From Maritimibacter fusiformis (lineage in GTDB: Bacteria > Pseudomonadota > Alphaproteobacteria > Rhodobacterales > Rhodobacteraceae): DNA of 64,000 nucleotides. The DNA is taken from assembly GCF_008086115.1 (NCBI RefSeq), contig NZ_VSIY01000009.1:186001-250000 (forward strand), given 5' to 3'. Positions 18,643 to 29,949 of this stretch are shown in pieces; positions within the stretch are counted from its first letter, which is position 1; every line of letters starts with the position of its first letter. Position numbers and translations under genes: made by a program. The notes below the pieces were generated by a model. The model saw only the letters and a program-made list of their open reading frames with translations, was not told where the DNA came from and did not search any database.

Positions 18643-19509
18643 ATGGCGACAGAACATTCCAAGTCATCGGCACGCATCATGATCGCCCCAGCCGTCTTCG
18701 TGCTGCTGGTCTGGATGCTGGTGCCGCTGTGCATGACGCTCTACTTTTCGTTCGCAGACTACCGGCCGTTGCGCGCGACCTTCGACGCCTGGATCGGGTT
18801 CGACAATTACGTGTCTTTCCTGACATCCTCGTCGTTCCTGAGTTCGGTCGTCACCACCTTGCAGATGGTGGCGGGCATCCTCGTCATCACCATTGGCGGC
18901 GGCGTGATGCTGGCGCTGCTGCTGGACCAGCCGATGTTCGGACAGGGGATCGTGCGCATCCTGGTGATCGGGCCGTTCTTCGTCATGCCGACCGTGTCGG
19001 CGCTGGTGTGGAAGAACATGTTCTTCAACGTCGATAACGGGCTGTTTTCCTACCTGTTCAAGTTCTTTGGCGCGCAGCCCTATGATTTCCTGTCGCAAGC
19101 GCCGCTTTTGTCGATCATCGTCATCGTCGCCTGGCAATGGCTGCCCTTCGCGACGCTGATCCTGCTGACCGCGGTGCAGTCGCTGTCGAGCGAACAGATC
19201 GAGGCCGCGGAAATGGACGGCGCATCGCCGCTGTCGCGCTTCTGGCACATCATCCTGCCGCATCTGAGCCGCGCGATCACCGTGGTGATCCTGATCCAGA
19301 CGATCTTCCTGCTGTCGATCTTCGCCGAGATCTTCGTCACCACCAACGGCGCCTTCGGCACCCGCACGCTGACCTACCTCGTCTACCAGCGCGTGCTGGA
19401 AAGCCAGAACATCGGCCTCGGCTCTGCCGGGGGGATCATCGCCGTCATCCTTGCCAATATCGTTGCCATCTTCCTGATGCGCATCGTCGGCAAGAACCTC
19501 GACAACTGA
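18643..19509 (+). CDS. smoF: Sorbitol/mannitol ABC transporter permease
   Basis: A 288-residue MalF-type permease with six predicted helices. The EAA loop reads EAAEMDGASPLSRFWHIILP. AAGGAG precedes the ATG. It lies 117 bp after smoE and 12 bp before smoG. It forms the channel with SmoG in the inner membrane for polyol import. Confidence 0.9.
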   Translation: MATEHSKSSARIMIAPAVFVLLVWMLVPLCMTLYFSFADYRPLRATFDAWIGFDNYVSFLTSSSFLSSVVTTLQMVAGILVITIGGGVMLALLLDQPMFGQGIVRILVIGPFFVMPTVSALVWKNMFFNVDNGLFSYLFKFFGAQPYDFLSQAPLLSIIVIVAWQWLPFATLILLTAVQSLSSEQIEAAEMDGASPLSRFWHIILPHLSRAITVVILIQTIFLLSIFAEIFVTTNGAFGTRTLTYLVYQRVLESQNIGLGSAGGIIAVILANIVAIFLMRIVGKNLDN

Positions 19510-19521
19510 AGGGGCCCGGAC

Positions 19522-20352
19522 ATGGCACGCGCAATCACTCCCCGCAAGAAGATCATGTGGACCGCCCTGGCCTGGGGTATCGGGCTTCTGATCTTTTTTC
19601 CGATCATGTGGACCTTCCTGACCAGCTTCAAGTCCGAGGCCACGGCGATCTCGGACCCGCCCGTCTGGTTCATCTTCGACTGGACGACCGAGAACTATTC
19701 CGCCGTCCTGGCGCGCTCGAACTACCCGCTGGCGCTGACCAACTCGATCGTCATCGCCGTGGGGTCGACCCTGCTCGGCATCCTGATCGCGGTGCCCGCG
19801 GCCTGGGCGATGGCCTTTGTGCCCGGCAAGCGGACCAAAGACGTGCTCTTGTGGATGCTGTCGACCAAGATGCTGCCTGCGGTCGGCGTGCTCTATCCGC
19901 TGGTGCTGATCGCCAAATACTTCGGCGTCATGGACAGCCGCATCCTGCTGGTGGTGATCCTGATGCTGATCAACCTGCCGATCATCGTCTGGATGCTCTA
20001 CACCTACTTTCGCGAGATCCCCGGCGAGATCCTCGAGGCCGCGCGGATGGACGGGGCCAGCCTGAAGAACGAGATCATCTATGTGCTGACCCCGATGGCG
20101 GTGCCGGGCATCGCCTCGACCATCCTGCTCAACATCATCCTGGCCTGGAACGAGGCGTTCTGGACCATCCTTCTGACCACCGTGAACGCCGCCCCGCTGA
20201 CCAAGTTCATCGCCAGCTTCTCGGCGCCCGAGGGCCTGTTCTACGCGAAACTCAGCGCCGCCTCGATCATGGCGATCGCGCCGATCCTGATCATGGGCTG
20301 GTTCAGCCAGAAACAACTCGTCCGGGGCCTGACCTTCGGCGCGGTCAAATAA
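19522..20352 (+). CDS. smoG: Sorbitol/mannitol ABC transporter permease
   Basis: A 276-residue MalG-type permease with six helices. The EAA loop is LEAARMDGASLKNEIIYVL and the C-terminus QKQLVRGLTFGAVK is typical. Partner of SmoF; 45 bp separate it from the ATPase gene, which has its own AAAAGGAG site. Confidence 0.9.
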   Translation: MARAITPRKKIMWTALAWGIGLLIFFPIMWTFLTSFKSEATAISDPPVWFIFDWTTENYSAVLARSNYPLALTNSIVIAVGSTLLGILIAVPAAWAMAFVPGKRTKDVLLWMLSTKMLPAVGVLYPLVLIAKYFGVMDSRILLVVILMLINLPIIVWMLYTYFREIPGEILEAARMDGASLKNEIIYVLTPMAVPGIASTILLNIILAWNEAFWTILLTTVNAAPLTKFIASFSAPEGLFYAKLSAASIMAIAPILIMGWFSQKQLVRGLTFGAVK

Positions 20353-20397
20353 CGACCTCAAGCGGCGCAAGCGGTAGGGCAGCAAAAGGAGACCACC

Positions 20398-21398
<1,001 letters not shown>

Positions 21399-21402
<4 letters not shown>

Positions 21403-22172
21403 CACGGCTCAAGGACAAATCCGCCCTCATCACCGGGTCGGCCCGCGGCATCGGCCGGGGCTTTGCCGAACGCTTCATCGCCGAAGGGGCGAGCGTTGCC
21501 ATCGCCGATATCAACCTCGAGGCGGCAGAGGCCACCGCGAAGGAATTGGGCCCGCATGCCTATGCCGTGCATCTGGACGTCACCGACCAGACCAGCATCG
21601 ACGCCGCGATCGTATCCGTCGTGGATCGTGCCGGCAAGCTCGACATCCTGATCAACAACGCGGCCCTCTTTGACGCCGCCGAGACCGTCGACATCACCCG
21701 CACCAGCTATGACAAGCTCTATGCCGTCAACGTCGCGGGCACGCTGTTCACCATGCAGGCGGCGGCGAAGCAGATGATCGCGCAGGGCCACGGCGGCAAG
21801 ATCATCAACATGGCCTCGCAGGCCGGGCGGCGCGGCGAACCGCTGGTGCTGGTCTATTGCTCGACCAAGGCCGCGGTCATCTCGATGACGCAATCGGCCG
21901 GGCTGAACCTGATCAAGCACGGCATCAACGTCAACGCCATCGCCCCCGGAGTGGTGGACGGCGAGCACTGGGAACATGTGGACTCGATGTTCGCCAGGCT
22001 CGAGGGCAAGAAGCCCGGCCAGAAGAAGGCCGAGGTCGCGGCGGGCGTGCCCGCGGGCCGCTTTGCCGTTCCCGCCGACCTGACCGGCATGGCGGTGTTT
22101 CTGGCCTCCTCCGAGGCCGATTACATCCTGTCGCAAACCTACAACGTCGACGGCGGCCAGTGGATGAGCTGA
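21399..22172 (+). CDS. smoS: Sorbitol (L-iditol) dehydrogenase, short-chain family
   Basis: A 257-residue NAD-dependent short-chain dehydrogenase. The cofactor motif is TGSARGIG at the N-terminus, followed by NNAA, and the active site YCSTK (Tyr-x3-Lys). The C-terminus [10 protein letters not shown] matches the polyol dehydrogenase subgroup. In Rhodobacter sphaeroides the enzyme at this position oxidises sorbitol to fructose and galactitol to tagatose. Here the function is transferred by family and operon position. It overlaps smoK and is followed by mtlK after 39 bp. Confidence 0.88.
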
Positions 22173-22211
22173 CCGCTGCCGCGTCGCTCCGCCTGCCCGG
22201 AAGGAGGCCCA

Positions 22212-23684
22212 ATGGCCACCCCCCTCTCGCTTGCCACGCTGTCAGACCTTCCCGCCGATGTGCGCGTCCCGTCCTATGACCGGGGCGCGCTGTCGCCCGG
22301 GATCGTCCATATCGGCCTTGGCAACTTTCACCGCGCGCATCAGGCGTGGTATCTTCACCGGCTGATGGATGCGGGTCTGGCCCATGACTGGGCGATCCTC
22401 GGCGCGGGCGTGCGGCCCGCCGACGCCGCCCAGCGCGACAGGCTGCTGGCGCAGGACTGCCTGACCACGCTCATCGCGCTCGACCCGTCCGGCGGCAGGT
22501 CGGCCGAGGTCACCGGCTCGATGATCGGCTTCGTGCCGGTCGAGAAGGGCAACGCCCCCCTGATCGCCCATCTGGCAATGCCCGCGATCCGCATCGTCGC
22601 CCTGACGGTGACCGAGGGCGGCTATTACCAGACCGGCGACGGTGGCTTCGATGCCGGACACGCCGACATGGTGCATGACGCCGCCCACCCCGACACACCG
22701 CAGAGCGCCTTCGGGGCGATGGTCGCGGCACTGCGGCGCAGGCGTGACGAGGGGCATGGGCCGTTCACCTGCCAAAGCTGCGACAACCTTCAGAACAACG
22801 GCGATATCCTGCGTCAGACCGTCGTCGGCCTCGCGCGCCTCACGGACCCGGCGCTTGCCGACTGGATCGACACGCACTGCACCTTTCCCAATTCGATGGT
22901 CGACTGCATCGTGCCCGCCACTGGCCCCTCGGAACTGGCGCTGGCGCGCGATTTCGGCGTGGCCGACGCGGCGCCCGTGACGCATGAGCCCTTTCGGCAA
23001 TGGGTGATCGAGGACCGCTTCTGTGCCGGTCGCCCGGATTGGGACAAGGCAGGCGCCACCTTCACCGACAACGTGCACGGCTTCGAGACCATGAAGATCC
23101 GCCTTCTCAACGGCGGCCATCAGGTCATAGCCAACGTGGGCGAGATCCTGTCGGTCGAGACCATTGCCGACTGCATGGCGCATCCGCTGATTCATGGCTA
23201 CTTCCGCAAGGTGGAGCTGGAGGAAATCGCCCCCCACGTCACCGCCGTTCCCGACATGACGCCGCAGGATTACGTCGACCTGATCGACCGCCGCTTTGCC
23301 AACCCGCAGATCCGCGACACGACCCGCCGCGTCGCCTTCGACGGGTCGTCGCGTCACCCCGGCTTTGTGCTGCCGACCGTCAGGGACGCTCTGAAATCCG
23401 ATACACCGGTCGCGGGCCTCGCGCTGGTCGAGGCGTTCTGGGCGCGCATGTGCGAGGGCACGCGCGAGGACGGCACCGCCATCGCGCCCAACGATCCGGC
23501 CTGGGGCGATCTGCAGGCGGCGGCACGGACCGCCCGCGAACGCCCGCGCGCCTGGCTCGAGCAGCGGCGCTTCTACGGCGACCTTGGCCAGGCGGCGCGC
23601 TTTGCCGATGCGTTCGACGACTGGCTCGCGATGATCTGGCGAGACGGCGCAGAGGCGGCCCTGCGCGCCTATCTGTCGAAATGA
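22212..23684 (+). CDS. mtlK: Mannitol 2-dehydrogenase
   Basis: A 490-residue polyol-specific long-chain dehydrogenase that oxidises D-mannitol to D-fructose with NAD. The nucleotide-binding loop is IGLGNFHRAHQ, and the catalytic Lys, Asn and His are seen in KIRLLNGGHQ (K-x4-N-x2-H). The length is normal for the family. AAGGAGG precedes the ATG. Last gene of the polyol operon; fructose would then need a kinase that is not in this window. Confidence 0.92.
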   Translation: MATPLSLATLSDLPADVRVPSYDRGALSPGIVHIGLGNFHRAHQAWYLHRLMDAGLAHDWAILGAGVRPADAAQRDRLLAQDCLTTLIALDPSGGRSAEVTGSMIGFVPVEKGNAPLIAHLAMPAIRIVALTVTEGGYYQTGDGGFDAGHADMVHDAAHPDTPQSAFGAMVAALRRRRDEGHGPFTCQSCDNLQNNGDILRQTVVGLARLTDPALADWIDTHCTFPNSMVDCIVPATGPSELALARDFGVADAAPVTHEPFRQWVIEDRFCAGRPDWDKAGATFTDNVHGFETMKIRLLNGGHQVIANVGEILSVETIADCMAHPLIHGYFRKVELEEIAPHVTAVPDMTPQDYVDLIDRRFANPQIRDTTRRVAFDGSSRHPGFVLPTVRDALKSDTPVAGLALVEAFWARMCEGTREDGTAIAPNDPAWGDLQAAARTARERPRAWLEQRRFYGDLGQAARFADAFDDWLAMIWRDGAEAALRAYLSK

Positions 23685-23800
23685 GGTCGCCGCGGTTTTC
23701 CCGACATCTCGTCGAGTAATGCGGCGATGCGTTGCAACCAACACGCTCCGGGGGTGAATGTCCCGCAATGTCACATGCGCCCGCAAATCCGGCGCATCCA

Positions 23801-24169
23801 TCAGCGGTAGAGCATCACCGTGAGCGCCAGCAAAAACATCAAGCTGGTGATCGGACCCCAGAGGTTTCGTTCCACCGCCGACGGCGTCGCCCAGTTGAGG
23901 CCCATGACGACACCGTTCAAGGCAACCGCCACCCAACCGGTCCAGCGTGGCCACTCGGGCCAAAGACCGGCGGCCGACAGGATTGCCAACGCCATCGCGG
24001 CCAGGATGATCACGGAAACGGCTGCCATCACACGGCCCCGGCGCGGCAAGGCACCATTGTGCGTCCCGCCTTGCGTGAAGCGCCCCCACGGCGCACCGAA
24101 AATCAGGGCAAATTGAAAGCCGATGACGCCGAAGATGAGGCCGCAGTAGATGTAGGCTGCAGTCAGCAT
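23801..24169 (-). CDS. Small integral membrane protein of unknown function
   Basis: A 122-residue protein with four predicted membrane helices (about residues 4-24, 47-67, 73-92 and 103-121). The start MLTAAYIYCGL at 24169 is chosen because the first helix begins there and AGGAAAG lies upstream; a longer in-frame start would add an unlikely basic tail. No catalytic motif is visible. It is convergent with mtlK. I do not recognise a named family. Confidence 0.65.
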   Translation of the reverse strand: MLTAAYIYCGLIFGVIGFQFALIFGAPWGRFTQGGTHNGALPRRGRVMAAVSVIILAAMALAILSAAGLWPEWPRWTGWVAVALNGVVMGLNWATPSAVERNLWGPITSLMFLLALTVMLYR

Positions 24170-24477
24170 CGCGTGGCTTTCCTTTCTCGTGCCGCGTGGA
24201 ACCCGTTCGTTGACGCTGTCTTTCTCCGAAATCACCAAACGGATCGAAGGACCAGGTGAACCTGACGTGGGATGCGACCGAGCCACCCGCCAGGCAGAAC
24301 CGATGCACGCGAAACCGGCCCTACCCGGCTTCTCCCATCACAGGCGCTGACGCATGCGTCCCCACCAGATCGTCGCCTCGCGATTCAGCGCGTGACCGCG
24401 GGGCGGGCACATCGACCGAGCGGCCTGATATCGCGGCTCACATGCGCCGGCGACACCTGAGACCGCCCGTCGCCGTG
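24170..24477. other. Intergenic stretch, nothing assignable
   Basis: 308 bp between the fumarylacetoacetase-family gene stop and the small membrane protein start (both minus strand). Open frames here lack a plausible start or family resemblance. It presumably holds the promoter of the membrane protein gene. Confidence 0.4.
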
Positions 24478-25326
24478 CTACAGCGCCACAACCTTCTGGC
24501 GCTGTTCGCCCAGCCCGTCGATGCCCAGCGTCACAGTATCGCCGATGCCGAGCCATTTCTGCGGGTTCATGCCCAGCCCCACGCCCGGCGGCGTGCCGGT
24601 GCAGATCAGGTCGCCCGGCTCCAGCCGGGTGAATTCCGACATGTAGCTGACCAGCGTCACCACATCGAAGACCATGGTTGCGGTCGAGCCGGTCTGCATC
24701 CGCTCGCCGTTCACGTCGAGCCACATGTCGAGCGCCTGGACATCGTCGATCTCGTCCGGCGTCACCAGCACCGGGCCGGTCGGGCAGAAGTTAGGAAAGC
24801 TCTTGCCCTTGACCCACTGGCCCGAGCGTTCCTGCTGCCAGGCGCGTTCGGAGACATCGTTGACCAGCACGAAGCCCGCGATGTGGTCCATCGCCTCGTC
24901 CTTGCCGATGTTGAGCGCGGGCTTGCCGATCACGATGCCCAGTTCGACCTCCCAGTCGAGCTTGGTCATCCTGGGCGAATAGAGAAGGTCGTCATCCGGG
25001 CCGCAGTAGGTGCCCGAGGCCTTGGTGAACAGGATCGGCTCTTCGGGGATCGGCATCCCGGTCTCGGCGGCATGGTCCGAGTAGTTCAGCCCGATACACC
25101 AGATGTTGCGCGGCTGCGCCACCGGCGCGGCCCGGCGCTTGCCCTCGATATCGGCCTTGGGCAGGCTGGCGGGGTCAGTGGCGCGCAGCTTGTCCAGCAT
25201 CGCGGGCGACAGCGTCGCCGGTCCGAAATCGGCCACCACGGACGAGGCATCGCGGGCGATGCCCTCGGCGTCGATGATGCAGGGCGTCTTGGGACCGGCG
25301 CGGTCTCCGTAGCGGGCGAGTTTCAT
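24478..25326 (-). CDS. Fumarylacetoacetate hydrolase-family protein
   Basis: A 282-residue enzyme of the FAH superfamily, acting on beta-diketo or 2-oxo acids (hydrolase, isomerase or decarboxylase). The start MKLARYGDRAG at 25326 is where family homology begins. The fold markers are IGLNYSDHAAE, the metal-binding DWEVELGIVIG and NDVSERAWQ, and TGTPPGVG. Members next to catabolic operons are often misnamed ureidoglycolate lyase. It stands alone between the polyol and nos regions. Substrate unknown. Confidence 0.85.
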   Translation of the reverse strand: MKLARYGDRAGPKTPCIIDAEGIARDASSVVADFGPATLSPAMLDKLRATDPASLPKADIEGKRRAAPVAQPRNIWCIGLNYSDHAAETGMPIPEEPILFTKASGTYCGPDDDLLYSPRMTKLDWEVELGIVIGKPALNIGKDEAMDHIAGFVLVNDVSERAWQQERSGQWVKGKSFPNFCPTGPVLVTPDEIDDVQALDMWLDVNGERMQTGSTATMVFDVVTLVSYMSEFTRLEPGDLICTGTPPGVGLGMNPQKWLGIGDTVTLGIDGLGEQRQKVVAL

Positions 25327-25444
25327 GGCGATCTGTCCTTCCTCAATACCTGTCCGCCCGGATCGGCGGGGTCGGCGCATGTTCGGGTTTTGCGCCTGTC
25401 AGCGCAACCCGATTTTCCGCCCCGACGGCTTGGGAGAGCGCCGG

Positions 25445-26362
25445 TTACGCCCGTGTCAGCAGGCTTTCGATCCGCGCGCCGGGCAGGGCTGCGGCAGCGG
25501 CGCGGGCGGCCTCGGCACTGGACATCACCACCAGCCCGGTCGACAGCGCATCGGCCACCGCCGCGCGATCCGCCGAGACGCTGACCTGCGCCCAGACGCC
25601 TTGCGCGGTCTCGCCGCTGCGCGGGTCGAGGATGTGGCCGACCGTGCCCTCGGCATCCAGTACCGTGCCCATCACCGCCGAAGTCGCCAGCGCCCGGCCC
25701 GACAGCGCCAGGGCGGTATCGGTGCCCCGGATCGACACCGGCCAGCCGGTCTGGCCATTGGCATCCCCCATCGCCACGATCTCTCCGGTATCGACCAGCA
25801 CGTCCTTGACACCCTCGGCGCGGAACAGGTCGGCGACCTTGTCGGCGATGTAGCCCTGGGCGATGCCGTTCAGGGTCAGCGCCTGCCCCGGGGCCAGCCG
25901 AATCTGGTCGGTATCAAAGCTGAGCTTGTCCCATCCGACCTTGGCCGCCGCCAGCGCCAGCGCCGCCGGATCGGGCGCGCGGCCCTCGGCACGCGCCTCG
26001 GCATGCGCGGCCCAGAGCGGTTGCACCGTCGGATCGAACGCGCCGCCGGTGGCGGCATGCACCCGCCCGGCAAGGCTGAGGCATTCCAGCAGTTCGAAAT
26101 CGGGCGCATCCAGCCGGCCTTCCGCATTGAGACGCATCAGCGCGGACTGGGTCCGGTAGAGGCTGAAGACGTTTTCCAGCCGGTCGATCTCGGCCACCGC
26201 GCGGGCGGTCAGGGCCTCGGCATCGGGGTGGTCGAGCAGGATCGTGGCCTGCGCCCCCAGCGCGACACCGCGCCAGCGATAGGCTTGGGCCGCACTGACC
26301 TGGCTCATCAGGCAGGCGGCGGAGGTCACGGCCAGAAAACGGCGGCGGGTCAAGGTTTGCAT
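25445..26362 (-). CDS. nosX: NosX, ApbE-family FAD:protein FMN transferase
   Basis: A 305-residue periplasmic flavin transferase. The Tat signal TRRRFLAV is at residues 5-12. ApbE-family elements FSLYRTQSALMRLNAEG and NGIAQGYIADKVADLF are present, with the metal-binding region near DALSTGLVVM. It attaches FMN to NosR, which keeps N2O reduction active. It lies one base after nosL and is the last gene of the nos operon. Confidence 0.9.
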   Translation of the reverse strand: MQTLTRRRFLAVTSAACLMSQVSAAQAYRWRGVALGAQATILLDHPDAEALTARAVAEIDRLENVFSLYRTQSALMRLNAEGRLDAPDFELLECLSLAGRVHAATGGAFDPTVQPLWAAHAEARAEGRAPDPAALALAAAKVGWDKLSFDTDQIRLAPGQALTLNGIAQGYIADKVADLFRAEGVKDVLVDTGEIVAMGDANGQTGWPVSIRGTDTALALSGRALATSAVMGTVLDAEGTVGHILDPRSGETAQGVWAQVSVSADRAAVADALSTGLVVMSSAEAARAAAAALPGARIESLLTRA

Positions 26363-26363
26363 G

Positions 26364-26939
26364 TCAGTCTCCCTTGGGGTCTGTCAGGGCGTTCAGGCGG
26401 TCCGCGACATCGTCGTCGGCGCCGTCTTCGGCATCTGCGGGGCCGGTCGGCGCAAGCACGTCGGCCGCGGTGAAATCGGCGAACTGGCGCAACTCGCCGC
26501 CATGTTCGGCGATGAAGGCGCGGGCGGCGCCCTCATCGGAAAAGGGCACGAACTCGGGCGCGCCCATGCCGCCCAGTTTGCGGCTGTCGACGACATAAAC
26601 CGCGTCGGCCGCCGGCACCCAGGTGTCGAGCCCGGGCGCGGCCCAGCTTTTGGCGCGCGCCATGTCCTGCACGTAGACGGCCACGACATCGTGGCTTTGT
26701 TCGGGCATCATCAGGTAGGCCACAGCGTCACGCACCTGGCTGAAGAACAAGGGTGCGGGCAGCCCGTCGAGGTGGATCTGCCCTTTCGGCCCTTCATGTT
26801 CCAACAGCGTCATCTGGCAGTAATACCCGGCTGCTTCGGGGGTCAGTTCCACCGGGTCGGGCAGAACCGCGACCTCTTCCTTGCAGGCGGCGAGCGCCAT
26901 CAGGGCCAGCGCCATGGCGAGTGTCGTTCTTCGCATCAT
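26364..26939 (-). CDS. nosL: NosL, copper-binding lipoprotein for nitrous oxide reductase maturation
   Basis: A 191-residue outer periplasmic lipoprotein. The lipobox LAAC places the lipidated Cys at residue 19. The metal-binding part includes CQMTLLEHEGPKGQI. NosL delivers Cu(I) to NosDFY/NosZ. The start at 26939 overlaps the nosY stop; a longer in-frame start is unlikely because the signal peptide begins here. The C-terminal tail (PTGPADAEDGADDD) is acidic. Confidence 0.88.
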   Translation of the reverse strand: MMRRTTLAMALALMALAACKEEVAVLPDPVELTPEAAGYYCQMTLLEHEGPKGQIHLDGLPAPLFFSQVRDAVAYLMMPEQSHDVVAVYVQDMARAKSWAAPGLDTWVPAADAVYVVDSRKLGGMGAPEFVPFSDEGAARAFIAEHGGELRQFADFTAADVLAPTGPADAEDGADDDVADRLNALTDPKGD

Positions 26940-27756
26940 GGCTGCACCCTCCCGAAAGCGGCTCGGGCGAGAAGCGCCGCGCCGACGGGCCAAAGGATCA
27001 AGGACAACAGGGGCTTCCACGCCGCGATACTGCCCGCCGCACCGCCAAGCCCGGTGGCCGCACCGACCGCGTCGGAGGAGGCGAGATTGTAGATGCGGAA
27101 CGCATCCGCCGGATTGAGGACCAGGAGCCAGGGAAAGACCTGCTTGGTAAAGACGCCACCATCGTCGCCGACCACCGCGACCAGAAGGCCAAGGTCATAA
27201 AGCACGACAAAGATCAGCCACAGCCCGATCGCCATGCCCGCAGCACCCGACGGACGGCGCGCAAGGCAGGAGGCGGCGTGGCCCAGCGCCAGGAAGGACG
27301 CGCCGAGCAACGTCGAGGTCCAGATCAGCCGCCACAGCGCGGGCAGCCCCTCGGCCGCCGCGGGGTCGGTGACAAGGGCGGCGACCGCGGCCACCGCATA
27401 GCCCAGCACCACCGCCAGCGCGACGACGCCCAATTGCGCGGCGAGCTTGCCCAAGAGCACCTCGCCGCGCGTCACCGGATAGGTCATGAGCAACGGCAGC
27501 GTGCCGCGCTCGACCTCGCCCGCGATGGCGTCAAAGCTGATAAGCAGCGCGATCAGCGGCACCAGATAGACCGACAGGCTGGTCAGCGAGGCCACCGTGA
27601 CCGACAGCCGGTCGGCGCCCAGCGCCCCGGTCGGGGCCGAGCCTGCAGCCGACAGGACCAGCGCGAACAGCGCCATCATCACCACCGCGATGGTGACCCA
27701 GCGGTTGCGCAGGGCGATGCGGAACTCGATGCCCGCGGTGGACAGGATCCGGCGGA

Positions 27757-27760
<4 letters not shown>
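26936..27760 (-). CDS. nosY: NosY, ABC transporter permease for NosZ maturation
   Basis: A 274-residue inner-membrane permease with six helices, of the ABC-2 type found in all nos clusters. With NosF and NosD it forms the complex that passes copper or sulfur to the NosZ CuZ site. The EVERGTLPLLMTYPVTRGEVLLGK loop region, split over residues about 84-106, is the family hallmark. The ATG overlaps the nosF stop by 4 bp. Confidence 0.9.
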
Positions 27761-28650
<890 letters not shown>

Positions 28651-29949
28651 CTGTTCGCTCGTTCCGCCAGATCGGGGTGACCTTGGCGAGGGACATGTAG
28701 GACTGCGGCACCTCGATTGCGACCGGGGCCATCAGCGGATGGCTGTCGACCACGCCGCCCGGCAGGGTGGCCGGGAAATTGGCCTGGCTCCAGCGCACAA
28801 GCTGCACGGCGGGCGCGCCCAGAAGCAGCTTGGCGGCGGGTTGCGACCACAAGATGTGGTCCATCAGGTCGTTGGGGCGATAGGCGCTGTCGGCGCGCTG
28901 GTCGCCGTCGAGGTCGAAGGCGGGGTGGTCGGACCAGAAGTTGCCGGCACCCTCATAGCTCCACTCGACATCGGTGGTGCCGACGTATTTCACCTGGGTG
29001 CGGTTGCCGATGAAGGCGTTGCCGGTGATGGTGTTGCGCTCGGACCCGGCGGTGAAATGGATGCCGATGCCGCAGTTCTCGAACCGGTTCTGTGCCAGCA
29101 GGTTGCGGTGGGAGTTGTAGATGAAGGTGCATTTTTCGGCGTCGCCGGTGACGAGGTTGCCGAAAATGTCCGACTGGTTGGTATAGTTCAGCATCACGCC
29201 GTAATCGCGATCGTTGATCGAGATGTTGTCGCGCGCGACGATCCGGTCGGAATACATCAGGGCGAACCCGAGGTGATTGCCGATCGAGATGTTGTCGGTG
29301 ATCTCGCTGTCGTGGGTATACATGTAGTGAATCGCGAACCGCAGGTCGCGCATCACGTTGCCACGATAGGTGTTGCGCTTGGAGGTGTTCGAGAAGATGC
29401 CGTCGCGGCCAAAACGGATCTCGTTGTTCTCGACCACCGCGCCGGGCGAGTTCCAGACATAGATGCCGTTGCCGCGTGAATTCATGTGCCGAAGGCGAAG
29501 CCCTTCGATGCGGTTGCCCGACACCAGCGCATCGCGCGCGCCGTGGATGTCGATGCCGTAAAGGTTGTCCGAGAGGTCGTTGTCTTCGACCCGTGCGCCA
29601 GTGGCGCGCTTGGTCAGCTTGATGCCGGAATCGATGGTTTCGTGCGAGCGGCCCGAGCCGGTCACGATCAGCCCGCGCACCACCACGTCGGGAACATCGA
29701 CGGTGATCACGCTGCCCACGCCACCGCCGTCGATCCGGGCGCCTTCGGCCCCGATCAGCGACAGCGCCTTGTCGAGGGTCACCGGGCCCTGATGCAGGCC
29801 CGGTGCAAGGATCAGCTCATCCCCGTCCACCGCCGAGGCGATGGCCTGGACAAGCGCCGCGCCCCCCGCGGCCACGTCGATCCGTTCGGCGCGCAAAGGC
29901 AGCGCGGCGAGCATAAGGACGAGAACCAGAAGGGGGCGCGGCAAGGTCA